64,000 bases of DNA. Source: Nonomuraea jiangxiensis (GTDB taxonomy: Bacteria; Actinomycetota; Actinomycetes; Streptosporangiales; Streptosporangiaceae). The stretch covers positions 30,820 through 94,819 of the forward strand of contig NZ_FNDJ01000007.1 of assembly GCF_900099965.1 (NCBI RefSeq), in the 5' to 3' direction. Made by a program: the position numbers and the translations under genes. Shown here piece after piece: positions 55,181 through 63,739 of this stretch (position 1 is its first letter; the number at the start of each line of letters is the position of its first letter). Below the pieces are notes generated by a model. It saw nothing but the letters and a program-made list of their open reading frames with translations, ran no database searches and was not told where the DNA came from.

Positions 55181-55933
55181 ATGTCTAGGCTGGGACCAGT
55201 CCTCACTCTCGCGGCGGGCGCGGCGCTCGCCGTGGGGCTGGGTGTCGCCAGCATCACCGCGACACCGGCGGCGAACAACACGGCCGCGAACTCCGCCGCG
55301 GAAGCCCCCGCGCCGGAGGAGTCCATCACCGAAGCACCCGCACCGCAGGACACCACCGCGGCCGAGTCCCCCGCGCCCGAAGGGACGGCCGCGCCGGCGC
55401 CCGAGCAGACGGCACCCGAACAGACGGCGCCGAAGAAGACCGCCAAGGCGGACTACGGCGGCCGGGTCAAGGGCAACGGCGGCCTCATCGCGATCTCGAT
55501 CAGGGACGGCAAGGCCATCGGCTACTTCTGCGACGGCAGGACCGAGGCCTGGTTCAAGGGCAAGGAGACCGCGGGCGAGCTGGACCTGACGGGCTTCGGC
55601 GAGGCCCGGATCACGGCCACGCTGGGCGACGGCCAGGCCAAGGGCCGGCTGGCCATCGGCGGCAAGAAGTGGAGCTTCGTCGCGCCCACGGTGGTCAAGC
55701 CGTCGGGCCTGTATCGGGCCACCGCCATGGTCAGAGGCGCCCGGCTGCGGGCCGGCTGGATCGTACTGAAGAACCCGCAGGGCGGGTTCACGCAGGTCGG
55801 AGCGGCGTTCGTGGGCGAGGAGCAACTCGACGTCCCCGAGCTGAACAGCGACCGGCCGACCTCCCCCGTGACTCTCGACGACACCACGATCTACCCCGAG
55901 GACGTCGACGGCTTCATCCAGGAGATGCGATGA
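55181..55933 (+). CDS. Secreted protein with Pro/Ala/Glu-rich linker
   Basis: 250 residues. Signal MSRLGPVLTLAAGAALAVGLG, a ~60-residue linker rich in APAPEE-type repeats, then a compact beta-rich domain (GGRVKGNGGLIAISIRDGKAIGYFCDG ... AWFKGKETAGELDLTG ... GQAKGRLAIGGKKWSF). No catalytic motif. Co-translated with a membrane protein by ATGA overlap, so the two likely function together at the cell surface. Confidence 0.75.
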   Translation: MSRLGPVLTLAAGAALAVGLGVASITATPAANNTAANSAAEAPAPEESITEAPAPQDTTAAESPAPEGTAAPAPEQTAPEQTAPKKTAKADYGGRVKGNGGLIAISIRDGKAIGYFCDGRTEAWFKGKETAGELDLTGFGEARITATLGDGQAKGRLAIGGKKWSFVAPTVVKPSGLYRATAMVRGARLRAGWIVLKNPQGGFTQVGAAFVGEEQLDVPELNSDRPTSPVTLDDTTIYPEDVDGFIQEMR

Positions 55934-56472
55934 CCACCGTTCACCAGCCCACTCGCAGCCTCACCCCGCTGCTGGCCCCTTTGCTGATCGGCGGCCTGGT
56001 GGTGCTCGCGCTCGGCGTCTACGGCCGGGTGCACACGCCGACCGGGTTCGCCGTGGGCGTGGCCGGGTTCTCCGCCGCGCTGCCGATGAAAGCGTGGCTG
56101 ACCACCGGGGCGCTCCTGCTGGCGATCGTCCAGGTGGTCTCGGCCCTGTCGATGTGGGACAGGCTCGGGGTCGCCATCCCGCCGGCCGTGCACCGCTGGT
56201 CGGGGCGGCTGGCGTTCCTGCTCACGATCCCGGTGGCCTTCCACTGCCTCTACGCCCTGGGCCTGCAGTACGACGTGCCCAGGGTGCTCGCCCACTCGGG
56301 GCTCGGCTGCTTCTTCTACGGCGTGTTCACCGCGAAGATGCTGGCGTTGCCCAAGCGCGGCACGCCGGGCTGGACGCTGCCCGTGCTCGGCGGGCTGACC
56401 TTCACCGCGCTCGTCGGACTCTGGCTGACCTCGTCGTTCTGGTTCTTCACCGCCGTGGGCCTCAAGGTGTGA
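55930..56472 (+). CDS. DUF6529 family membrane protein (cytochrome b561-like)
   Basis: 180 residues, five TM helices. VHRWSGRLAFLLTIPVAFHCLYALGLQYD and VLAHSGLGCFFYGVF carry His on helices, as in b561/ferric-reductase heme proteins. A heme-b electron-transfer role for the secreted partner upstream is inferred. The 3' end overlaps the convergent lyase by 11 bp. Confidence 0.78.
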   Translation: MTTVHQPTRSLTPLLAPLLIGGLVVLALGVYGRVHTPTGFAVGVAGFSAALPMKAWLTTGALLLAIVQVVSALSMWDRLGVAIPPAVHRWSGRLAFLLTIPVAFHCLYALGLQYDVPRVLAHSGLGCFFYGVFTAKMLALPKRGTPGWTLPVLGGLTFTALVGLWLTSSFWFFTAVGLKV

Positions 56473-57394
56473 AGCTCTTCGTACGCGTGAGCCCGGCGGC
56501 CCGCCCCTTGGCCGCGACGACGAGCGCCATCTTGCGCGAGGCCTCGTCGATCATCTCGTCGCCCAGCATGACCGCGCCGCGCTTCTCCACCGAGGTGTAG
56601 TAGTCATACGCCTCCAGGATGAGCTCGGCGTGGTCATAGTCCTCCTGCGTCGGCGCGAACACCTCGTTGGCCGCGTCGACCTGCGACGGATGCAGCACCC
56701 ACTTGCCGTCGAACCCGAGCGCCGCCGCCCTGCGCGCCACCCGCCGGAACCCCTCGACGTCCTTGATCTGCAGGTAGGGGCCGTCGATCACCTGCAGGTC
56801 GTGCATCCTGGCCGCCATTAGCAGCCGCATGAGGATGTAGTGGTAGGCGTCGCCCTCCTCGTAGCCGGGCGGCTGCTCACCGACGACCAGCGTGCGCATG
56901 TTGATCGAGGCCATGAAGTCGGCGGGGCCGAACACCAGCGTCTCCAGCCGTTCCGAGGACCCCGCGATGGCGTCCACGTTCACCAGGCCACGGGCGTTCT
57001 CGATCTGCGCCTCGATGCCGATGCGGCCGACCGCGTACCCCATGGTCTTCTCGATCTGGGTGAGCAGCGTGTCCAGCCAGACGATCTCGGTCGGGTCCTG
57101 CACCTTGGGCAGCATCAGGCAGTCGAGGAACTCCCCGGCCCCCTCGACGATCTCGATCACGTCCCGGTACGTCCACTGCGTCGTGAGGTCGTTGACCCTG
57201 ACCACCCGGGTCTTGCCCGACCAGTCGCCCTCGCGCAGGGCGGCCACGACGTTCTTGCGCGCCTCCTCCTTGGCCAGCGGCGCGACGGAGTCCTCCAGAT
57301 CGAGGAAGACCTCGTCCACCGGCAGGGTCTGGGCCTTCTCCAGGAACCTCGGATTGCTGCCGGGCACGGCGAGCACCGAACGACGTGAGCGCAT
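56462..57394 (-). CDS. HpcH/HpaI-family CoA lyase (CitE-like)
   Basis: 310 residues. RSVLAVPGSNPRFLEKA, LDLEDSVAPLAKEEARKNV (metal and substrate site), RVNDLTTQWTYRD, LMLPKVQDP, IEAQIENARGLVNVD (Glu metal ligand), VFGPADF, GFDGKWVLHPSQVDAANEVFAPT. Typical TIM-barrel malyl-CoA/citramalyl-CoA lyase family. Likely cleaves L-malyl-CoA or beta-methylmalyl-CoA; assignment to one substrate is not possible. ATG 57394 preferred over GTG 57400. Confidence 0.9.
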   Translation of the reverse strand: MRSRRSVLAVPGSNPRFLEKAQTLPVDEVFLDLEDSVAPLAKEEARKNVVAALREGDWSGKTRVVRVNDLTTQWTYRDVIEIVEGAGEFLDCLMLPKVQDPTEIVWLDTLLTQIEKTMGYAVGRIGIEAQIENARGLVNVDAIAGSSERLETLVFGPADFMASINMRTLVVGEQPPGYEEGDAYHYILMRLLMAARMHDLQVIDGPYLQIKDVEGFRRVARRAAALGFDGKWVLHPSQVDAANEVFAPTQEDYDHAELILEAYDYYTSVEKRGAVMLGDEMIDEASRKMALVVAAKGRAAGLTRTKSFTP

Positions 57395-57497
57395 GCGCAC
57401 ACGCTACTGGGTCCTCCTCCCGGCGCGGCGGGGTGTCCCACGGCACGACGGCACCCCGTAAGCACCTGGAGCGGCCGGGCCGAGGCGGACTACAGTC

Positions 57498-57872
57498 ATG
57501 ACCGTGAGCGACAACACCGCGGCCATAGAGGAGGGCGCCAAGAAGTCCGGCATCCTCTGGCTCACCATCGACCGGCCCCGCCTGGCCTGGCACGCCTGGC
57601 ACGACGGCGCGATCTACCTGGTGACCGGGGGCGGGGAGCAGCGACTGCCGGGCCTCGACGCCCTCGACCGGGTCCACGTCACGCTGCGCAGCAAGGACAA
57701 CGGCGCCAGGCTGGTGGAGTTCGAGGCGGCGGTCGCGGTGGTCGACCAGGCCGCGGCGCCCGAGGCGGTGGCGGCGCTGGCCAAGGAGCGGCTCAACGCC
57801 CAGGACAGCGAGCACCTCACCGAGCGCTGGGCCCGCGACTCCACCGTCCTGCGCCTCACCCCCGACCACTGA
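57498..57872 (+). CDS. Actinomycete hypothetical protein, possible flavin-reductase-type split barrel
   Basis: 124 residues. Strand-rich: ILWLTIDRPRLAWHAWHDGAIYLVTGGGEQRLPGL, RVHVTLRSKDNGARLVEFEAAVAVVDQ, then an Ala/Glu helix and VLRLTP. The pattern fits the PPOX/F420-binding split-barrel fold but lacks a clear flavin motif. Function unknown. Confidence 0.65.
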   Translation: MTVSDNTAAIEEGAKKSGILWLTIDRPRLAWHAWHDGAIYLVTGGGEQRLPGLDALDRVHVTLRSKDNGARLVEFEAAVAVVDQAAAPEAVAALAKERLNAQDSEHLTERWARDSTVLRLTPDH

Positions 57873-57879
57873 CCCGCCC

Positions 57880-58012
57880 GACCCCCGGAGGGCCACCCGC
57901 CACGGCCCCAGGTCGTCTTGGGGAGCGACCCCGCCACGGCCCCGGGCGGTCCGTCCCCCGCTCAACCTCGGGGAGCCACCCCGCCCACGGCCCCGGGCGG
58001 TCCGTCGCCGGT
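57880..58012. repeat. Direct repeats of about 50 bp
   Basis: Two to three copies of a segment with CCACGGCCCCGGGCGGTCCGTC and GGGGAGC-ACCCCG, in the gap between convergent genes. Confidence 0.6.
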
Positions 58013-58013
58013 T

Positions 58014-58982
58014 TCAGCCTCGGGCCGGAGCGCCGAGCGGCTCCTCTCCCAGGCCGGGCGCCGCCGGTGGCGGCGGCGGGACGGAGGCGGTGGCGGTCTG
58101 CGCGAGCAGGGCGCCGGACAGCACGATCAGCCCGCCCACGATCTGGAACGCGCCCAGCGTCTCCCCGACCAGCGCCCAGGCCACGATCGCGCCCCCGATG
58201 ACCTCCAGCGACGCCACGGTGGCGCCCACGGCGGCCGACAGCCGCCGCACCGCGTTGACCCCCAGGATGTACGCGATCACGGTCGCGACCAGCGCCATCC
58301 ACAAATACGCCACCAGCACGGGCAACGTCTGAGCACCGGCGACTGGCGTGGCCGACACGGTGAACGCCTCCCACGGGATGTCCCACGGCCGCGCGAACGG
58401 GACCAGCACCACGGCCGCCCCCAGCAACCCCCAGGCGATCAGCCCGAGCGGGTCGAGTTCATCCCCGAAGCTATCGTTCATCAGGAAATATCCGGCGCAG
58501 CACGCCCCGGCCAGCAACCCCAGCAGCAGGCCCAGCGCGTCCAGCCGCAACCCCTGCCAGGCTTCGACGACGATCCCGAGGCCCACGACCGCGACGACAG
58601 CCCCGATGTAGGCCGCCCGCGCCAGCCGCACCTTCCGCACCAGCCGTACCCAGGCCACCACCATCACCGGCGCCATGAACTCCAGCAGCAACGCGATCCC
58701 CACCGGCAGGCGCGTGATCGCGACGAAGTAGAGCGCCTGAACCCCGGCCACCGCCACGACCGCATACAGCCCGAGGAACGGCAGCCTGGACCGCGGGATC
58801 CGCAACGCCCGCGGCTTCACCACGGCCAGCACCGCCACCAGGAGCAGACCGGCGCCCGCCATCCGGGCCCACACGGCCTCGATCGGCGCCAGCCCGGCCG
58901 CTATGAGGTATTTGGCCATGGGGCCCGAGAACGCGTAGCAACACGAGGACACGAACGCGAGCGCAAGCCCCGCATACCTCAT
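58014..58982 (-). CDS. EamA/DMT-family transporter
   Basis: 322 residues, ten TM helices in two EamA repeats: YAGLALAFVSSCCYAFSGPMAKYL, LALRIPRSRLPFLGLY, ALYFVAITRLPVGIALLLEFMAPVMVV; second half AYILGVNAVRRLSAAVGATVASLEVIGGAIVAWALVGETL. RhaT/YdcZ-like exporter of a small metabolite or amino acid. ATG 58982 chosen because the sequence before it is not membrane-like. Divergent from the MgtE-N gene. Confidence 0.88.
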   Translation of the reverse strand: MRYAGLALAFVSSCCYAFSGPMAKYLIAAGLAPIEAVWARMAGAGLLLVAVLAVVKPRALRIPRSRLPFLGLYAVVAVAGVQALYFVAITRLPVGIALLLEFMAPVMVVAWVRLVRKVRLARAAYIGAVVAVVGLGIVVEAWQGLRLDALGLLLGLLAGACCAGYFLMNDSFGDELDPLGLIAWGLLGAAVVLVPFARPWDIPWEAFTVSATPVAGAQTLPVLVAYLWMALVATVIAYILGVNAVRRLSAAVGATVASLEVIGGAIVAWALVGETLGAFQIVGGLIVLSGALLAQTATASVPPPPPAAPGLGEEPLGAPARG

Positions 58983-59076
58983 CGCACACAACCCCCAGTA
59001 ATCACCGTTAAGCGGGTTTGATACTGACATGTGGGGCATCCCGGGCGCAACGGGATAGCACTGTTAGCCTGACGAC

Positions 59077-60459
59077 GTGCAGATCTTCGTGGCCCGGCTG
59101 CCTGGGACCCCGGTCTTCGACCCCGCGGGCGACAAGATCGGGCGCGTCAGGGACGTCGTGATCGGCCTGCGCCTCGCGCGCCGGCCGACCGTGCACGGCC
59201 TGGTGGTGGAGGTGCAGCCGCGCCGCCGGGTGTTCCTGCCGATCACCCACGTCCGCCGCATCGAGGCCGGATCCGTGGTCTTCACCGGCCGGCTCAACAT
59301 GCGCAGGTTCGAGAAGCGCGCCACCGAGACCCTGGTCATCGGCGAGGTGCTCGACATGACCGTGCGCTATCAGGACCAGCCCATGACCGTCTACGACGTG
59401 GCCATGGCGGAGGTCCAGAAGTCCACCTGGGAGATCACCAAGGTCGCCCTCTACAAGGGCCGGCGGCGCGAGCCGCGGACGGTGGACTGGAACGAGGTGT
59501 CCGGGTTCGACACGTTGCAGGCGGATCAGGGGGCGGCCGGGCTGATCGCCGCGTTCGAGTCGCTGCGGGCCGCCGACGTGGCCAGCGCGCTGCACGAGCT
59601 GCCGAGCAAACGGCGCGTCGAGATCGCCCGCGCGCTCAACGACGACCGGCTGGCCGACGTGCTGGAGGAGCTGCCGCCCGACGACCAGATCGGCATCCTG
59701 CGCACCCTGGAGCCAGAGCGGGCGGCCGACGTGCTGGAGGAGATGGGCCCCGACGACGCCGCCGACCTGCTGCACGACCTGCCCGAGGAGCAGGCGACCA
59801 AGTTGCTGGCCCTCATGGAGCCCGGCGAGGCGGCTCCGGTGCGGCGGCTGATGCCCTACCCGGAGACCAGCGCGGGCGGCGTGATGACCAACGAGCCCGT
59901 GATCCTGCCGCCCAGCGCCACCGTGGCAGAGGCTCTCGCGCAAATCAGGCAGGAGGACCTGACGCCCGCCGTCGCCGCCCTGGTCTACGTGACCCGGCCG
60001 CCGACGGAGACGCCGACGGGCAGATACCTGGGGGTCTCGCACTTCCAGCGGCTGCTGCGGGAGCCGCCCTCCACGCTGCTCGGCAGCGTGATCGACCCCT
60101 CCATCGACCCGATCAGACCGGATTTCACGCTGCGCGAGGTCACCTACTACCTGGCGAACTACAACCTGGTCGCCGCCCCGGTCGTAGACGGGCTGGGCCG
60201 GCTCGTCGGCGCGGTGACGGTCGACGACGTGCTCGACCACCTCCTGCCCGAGGACTGGCGCGAACGGTCCGGCGAGCCGTTCCCCGGTCCCGGCTCCCCG
60301 CCGAGCGACCGCGGCTCCTCGCCGACCGACCCGTCGCCAAGCCACCGCGACCTTTCGCCAAATCACCGCGACTCTTCGCCGAGCGGCCGCGACTCGCTGC
60401 CGGGCTCCCACGACGACGCCGATCTCGACACCTCGGGGACCGAACGTGACGACGACTGA
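59077..60459 (+). CDS. PRC-barrel/MgtE-N/CBS domain protein
   Basis: 460 residues. Two N-terminal PRC-barrel-like strands (IFVARLPGTPVFDPAGDKIGRVRDVVIGL; VLDMTVRYQDQPMTVYDVAMAE), a superhelical MgtE-N domain (LPSKRRVEIARALNDDRLADVLEELPPDDQIGILRTLEPERAADVLEEMGPDDAADLLHDL), then a CBS pair (GVMTNEPVILPPSATVAEAL; APVVDGLGRLVGAVTVDDVLDHLLPEDW). The MgtE membrane domain is absent, so this is a soluble regulator of Mg transport or membrane function. The tail consists of Ser-Pro repeats (SPSHRDLSPNHRDSSPSGRD). GTG start. Confidence 0.85.
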   Translation: MQIFVARLPGTPVFDPAGDKIGRVRDVVIGLRLARRPTVHGLVVEVQPRRRVFLPITHVRRIEAGSVVFTGRLNMRRFEKRATETLVIGEVLDMTVRYQDQPMTVYDVAMAEVQKSTWEITKVALYKGRRREPRTVDWNEVSGFDTLQADQGAAGLIAAFESLRAADVASALHELPSKRRVEIARALNDDRLADVLEELPPDDQIGILRTLEPERAADVLEEMGPDDAADLLHDLPEEQATKLLALMEPGEAAPVRRLMPYPETSAGGVMTNEPVILPPSATVAEALAQIRQEDLTPAVAALVYVTRPPTETPTGRYLGVSHFQRLLREPPSTLLGSVIDPSIDPIRPDFTLREVTYYLANYNLVAAPVVDGLGRLVGAVTVDDVLDHLLPEDWRERSGEPFPGPGSPPSDRGSSPTDPSPSHRDLSPNHRDSSPSGRDSLPGSHDDADLDTSGTERDDD

Positions 60460-60916
60460 ACGCCTGGACCAGCCGCGGGACCTGCGCCGCCCGCTGCGAC
60501 CGCACTACGACCCGGAGGCGTTCGGCCGCCTGTCGGAGCGGATCGCCCGCTTCCTCGGCACCGCCCGTTTCCTCGTCTACATGACCGTGTTCGTGCTGGT
60601 CTGGGTGGGCTGGAACTGGGGGGCGCCGCCACCGCTCCGGTTCGATCCGTACCCGTTCATCTTCCTCACGCTGATGCTGTCGCTGCAGGCCAGCTACGCC
60701 GCGCCACTGATCCTGCTGGCCCAGAACAGGCAGGACGACCGCGACCGCATCCAGTACGAGCAGGACCGCGAGGCCGCCGAGCGCAACCAGGCCGAGATCG
60801 AATATCTCACCCGCGAGATCGCCGGACTCCGCCTCGCGCTGAACGAGGTGGCCACCCGCGACTACCTGCGCTCCGAGCTCACCCGCCTGCTGGAGGAGCT
60901 CAGGGAGCACCGTTGA
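60446..60916 (+). CDS. DUF1003 family membrane protein
   Basis: 156 residues. Two TM helices (FLVYMTVFVLVWVGWNW; PFIFLTLMLSLQASYAAPLILLA) typical of DUF1003, then a charged coiled-coil (QNRQDDRDRIQYEQDREAAERNQAEIEYL). GTG overlaps the upstream gene end by 14 bp, so the two form a pair. Function unknown; may be Mg-linked through its partner. Confidence 0.85.
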   Translation: MTTTERLDQPRDLRRPLRPHYDPEAFGRLSERIARFLGTARFLVYMTVFVLVWVGWNWGAPPPLRFDPYPFIFLTLMLSLQASYAAPLILLAQNRQDDRDRIQYEQDREAAERNQAEIEYLTREIAGLRLALNEVATRDYLRSELTRLLEELREHR

Positions 60917-61376
60917 GCGGGATCTCCCCGAGGTCGAGCTTGGCGAGCATGGCTCGCACCTGGCCGACCTCGTGAGCGCCCAGCATGTCGAGGAACTGCG
61001 TCCTGACGCCGCGCAGGTAGGTCGGCGTCGCCTCGGCCAGCCGCTCCGCCCCGCGCTCGGTCAGCACCGCGAACAGCCCGCGCGCGTCGTCCTCGCACGC
61101 CTCCCTCGACACCAGCCCGCCACGCTGCAGCCGGTCGATGAGCCTGGTCAGACCGCTGCGCGAGAGCAGGACACGGCCGGCCAGATCATTCATGCGCAGC
61201 CGCCGCTCCGGCGCCTCCGCCAGGTGCATCAGCACCTCATACGAGGCCAGCGGCAGATCATGACCGACCAGCAGTTCCGCCTCCAGGTGGCGGGTGATGC
61301 GCACCTGGGTCCGCTGCAACATCCGCCAGACCGCCAGTTTCTCAGCGGTGAGGCCCTCGTCGCGCAGAAGAGTCAC
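60900..61376 (-). CDS. MarR-family transcriptional regulator
   Basis: 158 residues. Winged helix PLASYEVLMHLAEAPERRLRMNDLAGRVLLSRSGLTRLIDRLQRGGLVSREACEDDARGLFAVLTERG, flanked by dimerization helices. Regulates stress, antibiotic or aromatic-compound genes in general; its target is unknown. Ends within the convergent DUF1003 gene by 17 bp. Confidence 0.9.
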   Translation of the reverse strand: MTLLRDEGLTAEKLAVWRMLQRTQVRITRHLEAELLVGHDLPLASYEVLMHLAEAPERRLRMNDLAGRVLLSRSGLTRLIDRLQRGGLVSREACEDDARGLFAVLTERGAERLAEATPTYLRGVRTQFLDMLGAHEVGQVRAMLAKLDLGEIPLNGAP

Positions 61377-61538
61377 GGAGTAACCTTAAGACGTTGTTGC
61401 ACAGACACCTAACAGCACGGATTAACCCGGCGAGGCCCGAGGTTCATACCATGGAGGGGCATCCTCGCCGACGTCTAACTTGCCTGTGACACATATACCT
61501 ACAAAGGAGGGACGGCACTCCCTCGTGCCGAGACATCG

Positions 61539-62675
61539 ATGGCACCAACCCAGGAACAGGTGACGGCCGCCCTCGCCACCGTCATCGACCCCGAGATCCG
61601 TCGCCCGATCACGGATCTCGACATGGTCAAGAGCATCGAGATCGCTCCGGGCGGGACGGTGCGCGTAGGGGTCTACCTCACCGTGGCCGGCTGCCCGATG
61701 AAGGACACCATCCGCCGCGATGTCACGAATGCCGTCGCCAAGCTCGACGGGGTGACCGGCGTCCAGATCGACATGGACGTCATGAGCACCGAGCAACGCA
61801 AGACCCTCCAGACCAAGCTGCGGGGCGACCGCGGGCCGGAGAAGGAGATCCCGTTCAACCAGCCGGGTTCGCTGACCCGCGTGTTCGCGGTGGCCAGCGG
61901 CAAGGGCGGGGTCGGCAAGTCGTCCGTCACGGTCAACCTGGCCGCGGCGATGGCCTCCAGCGGCCTCAAGGTCGGCATCGTCGACGCCGACATCTACGGT
62001 CACAGCGTTCCTCGCATGCTGGGCGCCGCCGAGCGGCCCACCAAGGTCGAGGACATGATCATGCCCCCGGTGGCGCATGACATCAAGGTCATCTCGGTCG
62101 GCATGTTCAAGCCGGAGGGCAACACGCCGGTGGTCTGGCGCGGGCCGATGCTCGACCGGGCGCTGCACCAGTTCCTGGCCGACGTCTACTGGGGCGACCT
62201 CGACGTACTCCTCCTCGACCTGCCGCCCGGCACCGGCGACATCGCGATCTCGGTGGCGCAGCGACTGCCCACGGCGGAGATCCTGGTGGTGACCACGCCG
62301 CAGATGGCCGCCGCCGAGGTGGCCGAGCGGGCCGGGTCGATCGCGGCCCAGACCCACCAGCAGATCGCCGGGGTCATCGAGAACATGGCCTGGCTCCCCT
62401 GCCCGCACTGCGACGAGCGCATCGCGGTGTTCGGCGAGGGCGGCGGCCAGACGGTCGCGGACGCGCTCACGCGCACGCTGGGCGCCCGTGTCCCGCTGCT
62501 CGGGCAGGTGCCCATCGACCTGCGCCTGCGCGAGGGCGGCGACGAGGGCAAGCCCCTGGTCCTGACGGAGCCCGACACACCGGCGGCGGCGGAGCTGCGC
62601 AAGATCGCCGCCAACCTCAGCAAGCGCTCCTCCAGCCTGAAGGGCCTCCACCTCAACCTCTCCCCCCGCCGCTAA
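61539..62675 (+). CDS. mrp: Mrp/NBP35-family Fe-S cluster carrier ATPase
   Basis: 378 residues. N-terminal MIP18/DUF59 domain (VIDPEIRRPITDLDMVK; GCPMKDTIRRDV), then a deviant Walker A GKGGVGKSS, DADIYGHSVPRMLG, LLLDLPPGTGDIAIS and cysteines in LPCPHCDER that could hold a bridging [4Fe-4S] cluster. Scaffold or carrier for cytosolic Fe-S assembly. A GGAGGGACGGC hairpin lies just upstream. Confidence 0.93.
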   Translation: MAPTQEQVTAALATVIDPEIRRPITDLDMVKSIEIAPGGTVRVGVYLTVAGCPMKDTIRRDVTNAVAKLDGVTGVQIDMDVMSTEQRKTLQTKLRGDRGPEKEIPFNQPGSLTRVFAVASGKGGVGKSSVTVNLAAAMASSGLKVGIVDADIYGHSVPRMLGAAERPTKVEDMIMPPVAHDIKVISVGMFKPEGNTPVVWRGPMLDRALHQFLADVYWGDLDVLLLDLPPGTGDIAISVAQRLPTAEILVVTTPQMAAAEVAERAGSIAAQTHQQIAGVIENMAWLPCPHCDERIAVFGEGGGQTVADALTRTLGARVPLLGQVPIDLRLREGGDEGKPLVLTEPDTPAAAELRKIAANLSKRSSSLKGLHLNLSPRR

Positions 62676-62701
62676 CCCGCCATCAACGGTGACACAGCCC
62701 C

Positions 62702-62727
62702 GCCCGGGTCGACCCCTCCACCCGGGC
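62702..62727 (+). terminator. Hairpin terminator after mrp
   Basis: 8-bp stem GCCCGGGT (62702-62709) / ACCCGGGC (62720-62727), 10-nt loop. Confidence 0.7.
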
Positions 62728-62789
62728 GCAGGGCCCACTCTCACGCCCTCCGCCCAGCCTTACGACGCACACACGTTTACTGCCGGCTC

Positions 62790-62895
62790 GGCGTAGGGCG
62801 GGCATAGAGCCCCGCACAGGCATACAGCTCACACGGGCTTACGGCCTCGCACAGGCTTACGGCTCCGCACGGCGTGAAGGGCATCCAGCCTTTAC
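62790..62895. repeat. Degenerate ~18-bp repeats
   Basis: Several copies of CGCACAGGCTTACGGCT and variants in the 430-bp space between mrp and tatB. No gene seen in the rest of 62728-63107. Confidence 0.6.
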
Positions 62896-63107
62896 GGCCA
62901 GCACGGTGGGCGCCACCCACCGTCGCTGGTGACCCACATTCCAGGGTGACGGTTACCGACATCCCCGCTTCCCCGCCGCAACGGCCGGGCACGACCGCCT
63001 GGGTGGTGAATCGTGGGCCCGGAAACAGCAAGAGGCGATCATCGTTCGAGGGGTTGGGGGCGGATGGGCCCCTGAGATTGCCCGCTGTGGGGCGTTGAGG
63101 TGGCCTG

Positions 63108-63476
63108 TCAGGTCGCTTCAGCGTCGTAGGGTGGAATCTCCCCGTACCCCAGTGCGTCTTCCGGCTCAGGCGCGTACGGAGCCGTGGCGGCCGGCTCCAA
63201 CTCCCGCGACTTGTTGGGGTTGTTCCAGTCGTCCTCGAGGTCGTCGAGGAGATGCTTGCGGACGAAGTTCCTGGGGTTGAGGTCGGTGGGATCGAAGTTG
63301 GAGAACTCGGGCCCCAGCCCGGCCCGCAGGTCGTCGCGGGCGTTGTTCGCCATCCGGCGCAGGTTGCGCAGCGTCTTTCCGGCCTGTGACGCGGCCTGTG
63401 GCAGCTTGTCGGGACCGAAGACGAGCAGCGCGATGACGATCAGCGCTCCGACCTCCATCCACCCGAGTCCGAACAC
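63108..63476 (-). CDS. tatB: Sec-independent protein translocase subunit TatB
   Basis: 122 residues. N-terminal helix MFGLGWMEVGALIVIALLVFGPDKLP with the conserved Glu and FGP hinge, then an amphipathic helix (AASQAGKTLRNLRRMANNARDDLR) and a Pro/Glu-rich tail ending DDLEDDWNNPNKSR ... PPYDAEAT. Membrane receptor for twin-arginine substrates. Neighbour of mrp, as is usual in actinomycetes. Confidence 0.92.
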   Translation of the reverse strand: MFGLGWMEVGALIVIALLVFGPDKLPQAASQAGKTLRNLRRMANNARDDLRAGLGPEFSNFDPTDLNPRNFVRKHLLDDLEDDWNNPNKSRELEPAATAPYAPEPEDALGYGEIPPYDAEAT

Positions 63477-63739
63477 CGTGAGCTCCTACCGCGCTGTCTG
63501 ATCACTCCGAGGACAACCCCGGCCCATCCACAGACTAAATGCTCCGGTGGGTGAGTCGCTCGTCCCCCCTAGGTCATATCACCCAAAACCTCGCCACACC
63601 TCCCCACCCCAACCCAGCCGACCCAACCCCCCACCACCACCGAACCCACCCCGGCCACCGCCGCCCCGGCGTCGCCACCAGTGACCCTGGCCGCGTAGCC
63701 GCGCACGGGAAGCTCTGACGGCGACCAACGTGATGCGCA
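63477..63739. other. Gene-free interval upstream of tatB
   Basis: C-rich, Pro-coding-like in every frame (63590-63680). No credible gene or promoter seen. Confidence 0.4.
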
